Notes under the pieces: generated by a model
The model's database searches: none
What the model was told of the DNA's origin: nothing
What the model saw: only the letters and a program-made list of their open reading frames with translations
Position numbers and translations under genes: made by a program
In this document: positions 41,967 to 50,788 of the stretch, in pieces
Layout: each line of letters starts with the position of its first letter
How positions within the stretch are numbered: the first letter of the stretch is position 1
Source of the DNA: Novosphingobium beihaiense
Lineage (GTDB): Bacteria > Pseudomonadota > Alphaproteobacteria > Sphingomonadales > Sphingomonadaceae
Direction: 5' to 3'
Assembly (NCBI RefSeq): GCF_022832375.1
Contig: NZ_JALHLG010000009.1
Coordinates: 124,001-188,000, forward strand
Length of the DNA stretch: 64,000 bases

Positions 41967-44015
41967 ATGCTGCGTTCGTTCTACGATGGCAACAAAGACC
42001 TGCTGCTGGTGCTGGGGATCGTGGCGATTCTCATCATTCTGTTTTCCCCGATTCCGCCGAGCCTTCTCGATCTCGCGATCATCGTGAACTTCGGCTTCGG
42101 CCTGACGATCATGCTGCTCACGCTCTACGTGAACAGGCCCGTCGAATTCTCGACCTTTCCATCGATCCTCCTCGTCGCAACGCTCTACCGCCTCTCACTC
42201 AACATCGCGGCAACGCGTCTCATCCTGACCGGGGCCAATGCTGGTGAGGTCATTGGATCGATCGGCGCCTATGCGGTGCAAGGTAACTTCGTCATCGGCC
42301 TTGTCGTCTTCGCCATCCTTGTCGTGGTGCAATACGTGGTCGTGACCTCAGGCGCCCAGCGCGTCTCGGAAGTTGCCGCGCGCTTCACCTTGGATTCGAT
42401 GCCCGGCCAGCAGATGAGCATCGACGCCGATCTGAACATGGGCCTGATCGATCAGGCCGAGGCCAAGGAACGGCGTGCCCTGCTTGAAAAGGAAGCATCG
42501 TTTTACGGCGCGATGGATGGTGCCAGCAAGTTCGTAAAAGGGGATGCCATCGCGGGCATCATCATTCTCCTGATCGACATCATCGCCGGCCTGATTGTTG
42601 GCGTCGTGCAAATGAACATGAGCTGGTCCGACGCGCTTGCGCGTTTCACCCTGCTCACCATCGGCGATGGCATTGCGACGCAGTTGCCAGCTCTGATCAT
42701 CTCGATTGCAACGGGTATCATCGTGACCCGTTCATCAGCCGACCGGAACCTGTCTACCGAGATCTTTCATCAGCTTGCGATGGTGCCGCGCGTGCCGCCA
42801 ATTGTCGCATCGATCCTCCTGGCACTCATGTTTCTGCCAGGCATGCCGAAATGGCCAATCGCCATCATCGTAGTGATCGCCGGCATCGCCTTTTTCAAGA
42901 TCCGGCAGACGCGGGCGCAAGCTGTGGCCAACATGGACGAAGCCGCCGACGAGGACGTTGCTCCCGACCAGCTTGTCTCCAGCCAGCCCGCCCCTATCGA
43001 AATCGCATTCGGTACGGAGCTTGGCCAGGCGATGATCCCGCTGAAGGGGCAATTGCTCGAACGGATCGCGATTGCCCGACAGGTACACGAAGAAACCTTC
43101 GGCCTGGCTTTGCCGTCGGTCAGGTTTGTCGATGGTACAAGGCTCGGAGCCCTGCAGTATCAGATCCGTCTTTATGGCGTCGCACATGGCGAAGGTGTGA
43201 TCCACCCGGACCGGGTTATGGCGATCCGTCAACGCGACAATGCTCCCCCTCTTGTGGGCATTTCAGCTGTGGACCCAGCCTTTGGCATTGATGTCATCTG
43301 GATCGAAAACGAGCAGGAAGAAAGGGCCCGCACACAAGGCTACAGCATCGTCGATCCGATTTCAGCCGTCATGGCGCACTTCAACGAAGTCATGAAGCTG
43401 GAGGCGCACACGTTGCTCACGCGGCGGGAAACCGCGGAGCTTCTCGAAACGGTTCGGGCGCGTCAACCCGGCCTAATCGAAGAACTCGTTCCGGGTATTC
43501 TGACGATATCCGACATCCAGCGCATCCTTCAGAATCTACTGCAAGAACGTATATCGATCGCCAACATCGAACTGATCTGCGAAAGCCTTGTCGATATCGC
43601 ACGCAACGAGCGCGACACGGTCGAACTCACTGAACAGTTGCGCCAGCGTATGCGCACAGCGATTTGCAACGGCCTGCGCGGTTCCCATCGCGAACTCTCA
43701 GTACTCAGCCTTGACCCGCGACTGGAGAACCAGATCGTCTCGTCATCGGACGTTGGTGCTGCCAACAACATCTTCGGTGTGGATCCCCGCATCGCCGACC
43801 AATTGCTACGCAAACTGACGCCGCTTGCCGAGCAAATGACCCGGCAAGGGTTTGCTCCTGTGCTTTTATGCACCGGTTCAATCCGACGGCAATTGCTACG
43901 GCTTACCCAGCGAAGTATTCCTCAGCTTGCTGTCATTTCGGTGGATGAAATTCCCATGCGCACCCACCTCTCCTCATTCGAGGTAATCAAATTCGATGAA
44001 AGCCCGGTTCGATGA
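41967..44015 (+). CDS. flhA: Flagellar export apparatus protein FlhA
   Basis: The 682-residue protein forms the nonameric export ring that couples proton flow to substrate transport. It has the N-terminal membrane domain with the FHIPEP-type region (VNRPVEFSTFPSILLVATLY), the cytoplasmic loop (FVKGDAIAGIIILLIDIIAG) and the C-terminal four-subdomain cytoplasmic part. It starts three bases after flhB. The family also includes SctV of injectisomes; the flagellar assignment rests on the surrounding rod and hook genes. Confidence 0.96.
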   Translation: MLRSFYDGNKDLLLVLGIVAILIILFSPIPPSLLDLAIIVNFGFGLTIMLLTLYVNRPVEFSTFPSILLVATLYRLSLNIAATRLILTGANAGEVIGSIGAYAVQGNFVIGLVVFAILVVVQYVVVTSGAQRVSEVAARFTLDSMPGQQMSIDADLNMGLIDQAEAKERRALLEKEASFYGAMDGASKFVKGDAIAGIIILLIDIIAGLIVGVVQMNMSWSDALARFTLLTIGDGIATQLPALIISIATGIIVTRSSADRNLSTEIFHQLAMVPRVPPIVASILLALMFLPGMPKWPIAIIVVIAGIAFFKIRQTRAQAVANMDEAADEDVAPDQLVSSQPAPIEIAFGTELGQAMIPLKGQLLERIAIARQVHEETFGLALPSVRFVDGTRLGALQYQIRLYGVAHGEGVIHPDRVMAIRQRDNAPPLVGISAVDPAFGIDVIWIENEQEERARTQGYSIVDPISAVMAHFNEVMKLEAHTLLTRRETAELLETVRARQPGLIEELVPGILTISDIQRILQNLLQERISIANIELICESLVDIARNERDTVELTEQLRQRMRTAICNGLRGSHRELSVLSLDPRLENQIVSSSDVGAANNIFGVDPRIADQLLRKLTPLAEQMTRQGFAPVLLCTGSIRRQLLRLTQRSIPQLAVISVDEIPMRTHLSSFEVIKFDESPVR

Positions 44016-44046
44016 CTTACTTGACGAACCAGGCGGAAGGCAAACG

Positions 44047-45189
44047 ATGACCGGCACCGATGCAAGAACTCAATTCGAGAAATTGAAGTCCTATCTGGAA
44101 CACGATCCAGAAAACGCGAACCTCCTGCGCGATAGCGCCGAGGCCGCCCTTGAGGCGGGCATGATGCCGGACGCCCATTCCCTCTATGCCAAGCTGGAAC
44201 AATTATCGGAGCTGGACGAACGTGACCGGGCGAACGCCGGACTTGCCGCAATGCGAAGCGGGCACGCCTCTGCTGCGGCGGACCACTTTCTCAGCTTGCT
44301 GGAAACCCATCCAGGAGATCCAGCTCTAACCTATAACCTGGCTCACAGCATGGCACTTGCCGGCGAATACGAAGCAGCGGCGGAACGGCTCGACGACGCG
44401 ACGGTGGATGCGCTGCCACAGGCGGCAATGCTCCGCTTACAACTCGTTCATCAGGATGGCGAATTCGAGGCTGCACAAGCCATGATCCCGGCAATGCTGG
44501 AGCGCCATGGACATTATGGCCCCTTACTTGCTGCCGTTTCGGTTCTGGCCATGGACACCGGCGACGAGGACTTGGCGCGCCGCTGCGCGGAGCAGGCTGG
44601 AGAGCTGCCCGACGCGATCACCACACTTGCAACGCTCAAGCTCGGCGAACACGATCCCCGGACGGCGCAAGCGATGTTCCTGCGCGCGCTCGCTCTCAAT
44701 CCGGGGCCACAACCCCGTGCAGTAGTAGGACTGGGTTTGGCGGCGATGGCCTCTGGCGACTTGGATAGCGCCCGTACCCACCTTGATCGCGGGGCAGCGC
44801 TTTTCACAGATCACCTGGGCAGTTGGATTGCATCGGGCTGGGTCCACTTGCTTGCTGGCGATCGGACGACCGCACGCGAGCGATTCCAGCATGCCCTTGA
44901 TCTGGATCCAAACTTTGCCGAAAGCCACGGGTCGCTGGCTGTTGTCGAACTCCTGGAAGGCGAACCTCAATCCGCCCGCCGACGGATAGATATGGCATCC
45001 AGACTCGATCGCGCCAGCTTTGCAGCAGCCCTTGCTCGCTCCATGGATCAGGCTGTAGGCGGCGATACTGAAACGGCGAAGCGCATTCTCGAGATGGCGA
45101 TGACACAGCCCATAGACGAGGACGGTCGGACCCTGGCAGAAGCACTTTCCGCGACCACCTTGGCCGCCAAGGGCCGAGATTTTAACTGA
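44047..45189 (+). CDS. TPR-repeat protein of the flagellar cluster
   Basis: A 380-residue soluble protein made almost wholly of tetratricopeptide-like helix pairs (YLEHDPENANLLRDSAEAAL; FQHALDLDPNFAESHGSLAV). The frame starts at 43996 inside flhA; ATG 44047 has GGAAGG about six bases upstream and is preferred. It is the last gene of the plus-strand operon. TPR proteins in such operons may be chaperones, scaffolds or regulators; no flagellar family assignment is possible from sequence. Confidence 0.8.
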   Translation: MTGTDARTQFEKLKSYLEHDPENANLLRDSAEAALEAGMMPDAHSLYAKLEQLSELDERDRANAGLAAMRSGHASAAADHFLSLLETHPGDPALTYNLAHSMALAGEYEAAAERLDDATVDALPQAAMLRLQLVHQDGEFEAAQAMIPAMLERHGHYGPLLAAVSVLAMDTGDEDLARRCAEQAGELPDAITTLATLKLGEHDPRTAQAMFLRALALNPGPQPRAVVGLGLAAMASGDLDSARTHLDRGAALFTDHLGSWIASGWVHLLAGDRTTARERFQHALDLDPNFAESHGSLAVVELLEGEPQSARRRIDMASRLDRASFAAALARSMDQAVGGDTETAKRILEMAMTQPIDEDGRTLAEALSATTLAAKGRDFN

Positions 45190-45211
45190 TCAGTTTAAGG
45201 TCCGAATTGCC

Positions 45212-45556
45212 TCAGGCGAGCAGTTGCTTTCGGGCTGCTGTTATCAGTGTTCGGGCTTGTTCATCGGAGTTGATCAATCGCAGAACCTCGTCAACAGTTC
45301 GCTGGAAACGTGCATCGTCGGTCAGCCGGCTGCCAAGCCGTTCGCTGAGAAGTGCTTGTACCAAACTACGATTGAACTCCTCTTCGCCATAGTTCTCGTC
45401 ACTCGCTATTTCACGAAGCCGTCGTATCGGCGAGCTTGAGCCGCTGTCGCGCGTGCTTGCGGCACCATCTCCTTTGGAAGCGCGGCGAGTTGACATACGT
45501 TGCAGTTCCTGCCGCAGCAGAAACACAACTTGACTGGATCGCGAAATTTCCGTCAT
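45212..45556 (-). CDS. Hypothetical protein, last gene of the flgF operon
   Basis: A 114-residue hydrophilic protein with a Ser/Arg-rich N-terminal half (MSTRRASKGDGAASTRDSGS) and a helical C-terminal half (NRSLVQALLSERLG, VDEVLRLINSDEQARTLITA). Size and position suggest an export chaperone or anti-sigma role, but no FlgN or FlgM signature is visible. It starts 18 bases after the TPR gene upstream and ends 22 bases from the convergent TPR gene. Confidence 0.7.
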   Translation of the reverse strand: MTEISRSSQVVFLLRQELQRMSTRRASKGDGAASTRDSGSSSPIRRLREIASDENYGEEEFNRSLVQALLSERLGSRLTDDARFQRTVDEVLRLINSDEQARTLITAARKQLLA

Positions 45557-45574
45557 TTTCTATAGCCACACCGG

Positions 45575-46147
45575 TCAGTGCCGCGTCGAACCAGAGGAAA
45601 ACTGGTTGAGAATGAACGATGTCGCCGACGCCTCTTCGCCCCCATCTTGCGCTGGCTCAGCAGCAGGCTTCGCCAGCAACTTTCGGCACTCGGACACAAG
45701 CAGAGAAATGTCGCCATTGAGCGGAAGATTTTCGGTATTCAACAAAATACCCCTTTCGAACCGCTCAATCGCCTGTGCGAACTCATCGCGGATAAGGTGC
45801 GCCATCCCTTCCACGAACTGACGCAAGTAGGCATCGTCCGACAAACGGAACAACGGCCCCCAGATTGACAATGCTTCGTCTGCGTCCCCGGACGTCATGG
45901 CGAAAAAGCCAAACTGGTAGCGCGCTATCAAAAAGTCAGGCGCGAGTTCGATTGCGCGGGAAAAAGAACTGTGGGCTGCGATATGGTCTTTGTTCGCCAC
46001 CTGTAACGATGCCAACATAAAGTGAAGGCGTGGATCGCGCGGCCATCGCGCAAGCAGATCATTCAAGCGCGTCGTATCGTTTCCCGGTTCATCCGCGACG
46101 GCCTGCATGACCTTTGCATATTCGTCATCTGGGCACAAATCGGCCAT
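45575..46147 (-). CDS. Small TPR protein next to fliA
   Basis: A 190-residue protein with about three TPR-type units (LHFMLASLQVANKDHIAAHS; FSRAIELAPDFLIARYQFGF; FAQAIERFERGILLNTENLP). It starts nine bases after fliA in the minus-strand operon, so it is made with the sigma factor. Possible roles are a type III export chaperone or a regulator of FliA; neither is shown by motifs. Confidence 0.75.
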   Translation of the reverse strand: MADLCPDDEYAKVMQAVADEPGNDTTRLNDLLARWPRDPRLHFMLASLQVANKDHIAAHSSFSRAIELAPDFLIARYQFGFFAMTSGDADEALSIWGPLFRLSDDAYLRQFVEGMAHLIRDEFAQAIERFERGILLNTENLPLNGDISLLVSECRKLLAKPAAEPAQDGGEEASATSFILNQFSSGSTRH

Positions 46148-46156
46148 CTCGCTATC

Positions 46157-46900
46157 CTACCTGTATTTGGAGAGTCGCATTTCGAGCCGCCTCAACGCAG
46201 CGGAATGCAATTGGGAAATGCGTCCCTTACTCAAGCCCAATACCTCGGCGATCTGCGTAAAGCTTACACCGCCAAGGTAATGCTGCGTTATCACGAACGC
46301 CTCTCTCGCTGGCAAGGTTTCAATCTGTGCGGAGAGGTCTCCTTCTAGCTGATTCCAGCTCAGACTCTCGTAAGCATTTGGCGCCTCGTCAGGCACACTA
46401 GCGACGTCCTCGGATATTTCGGACCGGTCGAGAATAAGGCCCAATGCCAGCCCAGCAGCCAGGTCCGACAATGCAGCAAGCGCATCCCCATCTGCCTTTC
46501 CGGACGGTAGCAGCGAGCGCAAGCGGTCACGCTCAGCGCGATAGCGATAACGGTACTGCGCATTGCGCTCGCTATCGCGGGCAAGCCCATTGCGAATGTT
46601 GCCGATGATGCGCATTCGGGCAAACTGCTGGAAACCGGCGCTGCCTTGCGGGTCATAGCGATCGATCGATTGCAGCAGGCCTTCATATGCAAGCTGTTCA
46701 ACATCGCCGGAATCCGGCCGCACTGCCCTCCGTGCCACCTCGCCGCGAGCCAGCATACGCGCGTAAGGCTGATGAATTGCGAAGATTCTTGCCCGGGCTT
46801 CGAAATCGTTCTCTTGCAGCCACTTGCGCCACAGAGCCGCTTCGTACTGATCCTTGCGCAGAAGCAGGCCCATGCCCTTCCCGCGCGGCACACCACTCAT
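46157..46900 (-). CDS. fliA: Flagellar sigma factor (sigma-28)
   Basis: The 247-residue sigma-70-family protein has regions 2, 3 and 4: DVEQLAYEGLLQSIDRYDPQ and FQQFARMRIIGNIRNGL in region 2-3, ETLPAREAFVITQHYLGG and FTQIAEVLGLSKGRISQLHS in region 4. Length and the region 2-3 spacing match FliA. It overlaps fliP by four bases. No anti-sigma FlgM is visible. Its location inside the operon suggests late genes are controlled from here, although no flagellin gene is in the window. Confidence 0.9.
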   Translation of the reverse strand: MSGVPRGKGMGLLLRKDQYEAALWRKWLQENDFEARARIFAIHQPYARMLARGEVARRAVRPDSGDVEQLAYEGLLQSIDRYDPQGSAGFQQFARMRIIGNIRNGLARDSERNAQYRYRYRAERDRLRSLLPSGKADGDALAALSDLAAGLALGLILDRSEISEDVASVPDEAPNAYESLSWNQLEGDLSAQIETLPAREAFVITQHYLGGVSFTQIAEVLGLSKGRISQLHSAALRRLEMRLSKYR

Positions 46901-47628
46901 CCGAAACTGCCCACCAAGCCCTCAATGATGAGCCCCCAACCATCAATGAGGACAAACATAAGGATCTTGATCGGCAGAGAAATGGTATTGGGCGGAACCA
47001 TCATCATCCCGAGCGACAGAAGAATCGACGCCACCACGAGATCAATCAGCAAAAATGGCAACAGCACCACAAAGCCGATGGTGAATGCTACCCGCAACTC
47101 GTTCAGCATAAAGGCGGGTATCAGTTTGAACAGATCCACATCCTCGACCCGCGCGGGCAACTGACTTCGCGCCATTCCGTAGACCCGCTCGATATTACTG
47201 TCCGGCGTATGGGTCAGCATGAAACGCTTAAGCGGTGTGGCGCCGTGATCTATCACGGCACTGATGTCCATCCTTCCGGCAAGGAACGGTTGCACAGTTT
47301 CCTTGTTCAGATCGCCCAGCGTTGGTCCCATTACGAAGGCCGTAAGGAAAAGAGCCAGGCTGGTAATAACAGAGTTCGGGGGCGTTTGCGGCATTCCAAA
47401 CGCATGACGGATCATCGAAAGAACCACCACGATACGCAAGAAACTGGTGGTTGTAATCAGCAACGCAGGAACGATCGCCAGCAATGTCAGAGTGAGAACT
47501 GTGCGCATCACATCGCTGCCCTGCAGCGAGAGGCTATTCACTGCGTCGCTTCCAACAGGTGCGGCCGCAAGCAGAAACGGACTCGCGAGCAGAAGTAGAC
47601 CGCATCGCGCAAGAGGCAATCTCATCAC
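46897..47628 (-). CDS. fliP: Flagellar export gate protein FliP
   Basis: The 243-residue gate subunit has an N-terminal signal peptide (MMRLPLARCGLLLLASPFLL). Conserved features are FLRIVVVLSMIRHAFGMPQT, PPNSVITSLALFLTAFVMGP and LIPAFMLNELRVAFTIGFVV. It overlaps fliO by four bases upstream and fliA downstream. Confidence 0.95.
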   Translation of the reverse strand: MMRLPLARCGLLLLASPFLLAAAPVGSDAVNSLSLQGSDVMRTVLTLTLLAIVPALLITTTSFLRIVVVLSMIRHAFGMPQTPPNSVITSLALFLTAFVMGPTLGDLNKETVQPFLAGRMDISAVIDHGATPLKRFMLTHTPDSNIERVYGMARSQLPARVEDVDLFKLIPAFMLNELRVAFTIGFVVLLPFLLIDLVVASILLSLGMMMVPPNTISLPIKILMFVLIDGWGLIIEGLVGSFG

Positions 47629-48044
47629 CGCTCCTCCGGCTGCGGACGTGCTTGCGAGTTCCCCGGCTCCCCAACCGCAGAACTATCGACAATCTGGCTG
47701 TGTCCCTGTCCAACAACTACGACGTACTGCCGCCCATCGCATCGAAACAGACAGACATCTGCATGCTGGCTGATCCTTCTCGTCTCAAGAACTTCGATGT
47801 GCGCAGACCGAACGACCCTTGAACGCCAATCCTGCGAAAACACGCCCCCACCCCTTTGCCAGGCCCGAAGTGCGAGGATTGCGCCAGCTGCAACCAGGAG
47901 GCAAAGTGCCAGAGACAGTATGATCCGCACCCACGGCACTTCCAAATGCTCAGGCTGTGCACTTGCACGATCGCTCGCCCAAGCCGCCGCTGACGTCATG
48001 GCAAGAGTCACACCTGACAACAATGAAGCAAATAGCCTACGCAA
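47625..48044 (-). CDS. fliO: Flagellar protein FliO
   Basis: The 139-residue protein has a signal or first membrane segment, a clear transmembrane helix (ILSLALCLLVAAGAILALR) and a short cytoplasmic domain (VRSAHIEVLETRRISQHADV; YVVVVGQGH) typical of FliO, a scaffold for assembling FliP rings. It begins six bases after fliN ends. Confidence 0.88.
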   Translation of the reverse strand: MRRLFASLLSGVTLAMTSAAAWASDRASAQPEHLEVPWVRIILSLALCLLVAAGAILALRAWQRGGGVFSQDWRSRVVRSAHIEVLETRRISQHADVCLFRCDGRQYVVVVGQGHSQIVDSSAVGEPGNSQARPQPEER

Positions 48045-48049
48045 GATAA

Positions 48050-48316
48050 TCAGGCATCCAGCCGGTCTATCCGCACCGCAAACTGGTCGCCCACCGTCAC
48101 AATCTCTCCGTAGGCAAAAGTCTGGCCGTTGAGACGCAATGATACAGGTTCATTGATCGCGTGATTAAGCTCGATCAGATCATCCGGCCCCAATTTTTCA
48201 AGCTGGGCAATAGTCAATCGGGCTGCCCCAAGGACGACCTCGACCTCCACTTCAACCTTGTCTACCAGCCCTTGGGACAACTTCCGGGATTCCAGTTGGG
48301 CTTGTTCGTTACTCAT
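48050..48316 (-). CDS. fliN: Flagellar C-ring protein FliN
   Basis: The 88-residue SpoA-domain protein (VEVEVEVVLGAARLTIAQLE; NEPVSLRLNGQTFAYGEIVT) forms the bottom of the C-ring or cytoplasmic sorting platform, where it binds FliH. It is short, lacking the usual N-terminal extension. Its ATG overlaps the end of the FliM-like gene (ATGA). Confidence 0.93.
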   Translation of the reverse strand: MSNEQAQLESRKLSQGLVDKVEVEVEVVLGAARLTIAQLEKLGPDDLIELNHAINEPVSLRLNGQTFAYGEIVTVGDQFAVRIDRLDA

Positions 48317-49095
48317 GCTGCAGTCTTTTCCCTATCAAGCCGAAGAAAATACTGACCGTCGCGCTCTACCAGTGTGCATGGTGCATCGCCCTGGCGGACA
48401 CCATCGATTACGATCCGCGAATGATTTTCAGCGCCTTCGTCAAACAAAAAAATGTCGCCCGGTTCGAGTTGAGCAAGTTCGCCGAGCTCCGCTACAGTTC
48501 GGGCAAGTGCCATGGAAACGGTCACCGGCTGTTGACTGAGAGCTTCGCGCCGGTAAACGAGACGTCCATGGGACGGCACAGATTGCACACAGCGCTTTGC
48601 ATACCTGACGAGCCAGTCCTCGCGACAAACGATCTCAAGCAAATCGTCGCCCCCGGTCGCGGCAGTCCGCACAAGCGCTCGCCAATCGGGGGCACCGCAT
48701 GCCTGGGATTGCGCCTCTCCTTCAAGATCGGCCAGCCGACGCTCCAGATCACCGATCGCACGTTCCGCCATTGCTGCCACCAGCCGCCGATCCGAGGCCG
48801 TCAGCGCAGCGTCATCAATTTCAACGCCGAGCATCCGTGCCGCGACAGCCCGATCATCATATCCGCGAACGCAGATTGACCTGTCGTGCTTGACGGATTT
48901 TGGCCAATTTTTTGACCTCTCCTTACCCTTGATCATTACCGATGAATCGGGCGAGCGCGACCAATTCCCAGGCATGGAAAGCGATGAAATAACGAACCAG
49001 TCTACCGCCCATGCAGACAGTAATTCTGCAAGTGGCTGAATTAATCGCCTTTCAGCAAGACAACCTGTCGGCAGCCAAGATCTGGATGTGTGCAT
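48313..49095 (-). CDS. Reduced FliM/SctQ-like SpoA-domain protein
   Basis: The start is ATG at 49095, overlapping the flgE TGA by one base; the product has 260 residues, about 70 fewer than typical FliM. The C-terminal 80 residues are a SpoA domain (SMALARTVAELGELAQLEPG; NHSRIVIDGVRQGDAPCTLV). The middle has only a weak FliM-type helix (LTASDRRLVAAMAERAIGDL) and no GGxG motif for FliG contact. The N-terminus shows no CheY-binding peptide. It therefore resembles injectisome SctQ more than a rotary switch protein; I leave the symbol blank, though it occupies the fliM position. Confidence 0.8.
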   Translation of the reverse strand: MHTSRSWLPTGCLAERRLIQPLAELLSAWAVDWFVISSLSMPGNWSRSPDSSVMIKGKERSKNWPKSVKHDRSICVRGYDDRAVAARMLGVEIDDAALTASDRRLVAAMAERAIGDLERRLADLEGEAQSQACGAPDWRALVRTAATGGDDLLEIVCREDWLVRYAKRCVQSVPSHGRLVYRREALSQQPVTVSMALARTVAELGELAQLEPGDIFLFDEGAENHSRIVIDGVRQGDAPCTLVERDGQYFLRLDREKTAA

Positions 49096-50276
49096 CACCC
49101 GCCTCCGCGAATACCGAAGAGCTGCTGAATCATGTCATTCGAGACACTGATAACTTGCGATGACGCCTGAAAGCCCCTCTGAATCAGGATCAAATCGCCA
49201 AACTCGGCACCAAGATCGACGTTGGAAGCTTCCAGCATTTTCGTACGGATGGTTCCGACACGGGTATCTTCAGCAGCAAGGAGATCATGCTTGAGCTCGC
49301 CTTCGACCCGGAAGAGGCCGTTGCTAAGTTGCGTCAGCCGCTGCGGTTCGCGGAAGTCAGCAACCGCCACCGCACCAAGATCCTTCTTTTCATCATTGGT
49401 ATAGGTAATCTCCAAGTGCCCCTTGTCGTTGACAAGCAGGGTAGCGATTGTTCCAGCCTCATGGCCGTCCACCTCGGCGGCGCGGAGGGAAGAAACGGTG
49501 CCAGAAGAATAACTTGTGACGTTTTGCGAGAAGTCAAAATCCACAGATACACCGCTATCGCTGTCGGTGAATGTGAGTTTTGAAGTCGCCGGGTCAGGCG
49601 CACCATTGGTGAAGTTCAGTGTCTGCTCGCCAACGTTCTTTCCGGTGTCATCGGTGACCTTGACCGTCCAGTCTGTCCCGGTCTCGGAGTTACGCGTAAA
49701 GGTTGCGGTCCAGATCTTGGCGACACCGTCATTGCCCACGACCTTTATGTCGCTGACGGTAGCGGTAGTCGCCGTGGACGACAGATTGTCCGCGAAGGTG
49801 ACTGTCGTTGTCTTGACGGGTGCGTAGGTCCGGTAATCATCGACATTCACATCCGCCGGCTGTCCGCTGCCGTCCAGCACAGCGAGCCGGTATTTCGTTC
49901 CGGACAGAACCACGTAGCCTTTCTCGTCCACGTCGAAGCTCCCGGTTCGCAAAAAGAATTGGTTCGAACCGTCGAAGAGGACAAGAAAACCATTTCCGTC
50001 GATTGCCAGATCCAGATCGCGACCTGTCTGGCGAAGCTCACCTTGCGAAAAATCAAGGAGGCCCTTGTCCGCCGTCACACCATGGCCAGCCCCGTCGTAT
50101 TGATAGCCATATTCAAGATTGCCCGACGACCCGCTGCCGTAGACACCGCTAAAGGTAACGTTGGTTGTCTTGAAACCCGTCGTATTGAGATTGGAAACAT
50201 TGTTGCTGACGCTCTTGAGACCGTTCGAATAGGCTGAGAGCCCCGAGAGGCCGATGTATATAGATCCGAGCATCAC
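49095..50276 (-). CDS. flgE: Flagellar hook protein FlgE
   Basis: The 393-residue protein has the N-terminal rod/hook motif (IYIGLSGLSAYSNGLKSVSN, NVSNLNTTGFKT), a central D1 region and the C-terminal heptad helix (LEASNVDLGAEFGDLILIQR; FQASSQVISVSNDMIQQLFG). Length is close to the usual 400. The middle is Thr/Asp-rich, as in surface-exposed hook domains. Its start overlaps the flgD stop by four bases. Confidence 0.93.
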   Translation of the reverse strand: MMLGSIYIGLSGLSAYSNGLKSVSNNVSNLNTTGFKTTNVTFSGVYGSGSSGNLEYGYQYDGAGHGVTADKGLLDFSQGELRQTGRDLDLAIDGNGFLVLFDGSNQFFLRTGSFDVDEKGYVVLSGTKYRLAVLDGSGQPADVNVDDYRTYAPVKTTTVTFADNLSSTATTATVSDIKVVGNDGVAKIWTATFTRNSETGTDWTVKVTDDTGKNVGEQTLNFTNGAPDPATSKLTFTDSDSGVSVDFDFSQNVTSYSSGTVSSLRAAEVDGHEAGTIATLLVNDKGHLEITYTNDEKKDLGAVAVADFREPQRLTQLSNGLFRVEGELKHDLLAAEDTRVGTIRTKMLEASNVDLGAEFGDLILIQRGFQASSQVISVSNDMIQQLFGIRGGG

Positions 50277-50788
50277 TGTGTCTCCCTGACTTGCGTTACG
50301 GTCGCGAGCGCAATGGAACTTACTGTCGCGCCTTCTGGAGTTTGGATGGTGAGAGCAGGTGAACCGTTTGCGAAAGAAACGGCTTTAACAACGCCCGTAA
50401 GCTGAGCTTGCCCAGTATTGACGTCGACTGTTCGGCCAAGCAGCCCGGAAGCCTGTGACGCTGCTTGCGCAGCCAACAGACTCGAAAGGCTTTGATTCGT
50501 TTCTTGCCCTTGCTGAATCTGCGAAAATTGCGCGAGTTGCGAAACAAACTGGAAATTATCCATAGGCTTGAGCGGATCCTGGTAGGTCAGCTGCGTAAGG
50601 ACAATTTTGAGCAAAGCATCAAACCCCAAACCAAAAGCGCTCGTGGCTGTGCTGGCTGGAGTGGTGGTCGTTCCTGACGTTCCTGCCCCAACTGTCGTGG
50701 TCCCCGTCGTGCCGGCCGAAATCTGACGAGCGATTGGGATACGGCCCAGCCCCGATGGCTGGACGGAGTTAATTCCACTCAGCAACAT
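50273..50788 (-). CDS. flgD: Hook cap protein FlgD
   Basis: The 171-residue protein carries the N-terminal FlgD signature (LLKIVLTQLTYQDPLKPMDN; FQFVSQLAQFSQIQQGQETN) used for export and cap formation. The C-terminal TUDOR/FnIII-like part is shortened compared with enterobacterial FlgD (about 230 residues). It follows fliK without a gap. Confidence 0.92.
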   Translation of the reverse strand: MLLSGINSVQPSGLGRIPIARQISAGTTGTTTVGAGTSGTTTTPASTATSAFGLGFDALLKIVLTQLTYQDPLKPMDNFQFVSQLAQFSQIQQGQETNQSLSSLLAAQAASQASGLLGRTVDVNTGQAQLTGVVKAVSFANGSPALTIQTPEGATVSSIALATVTQVRETQ

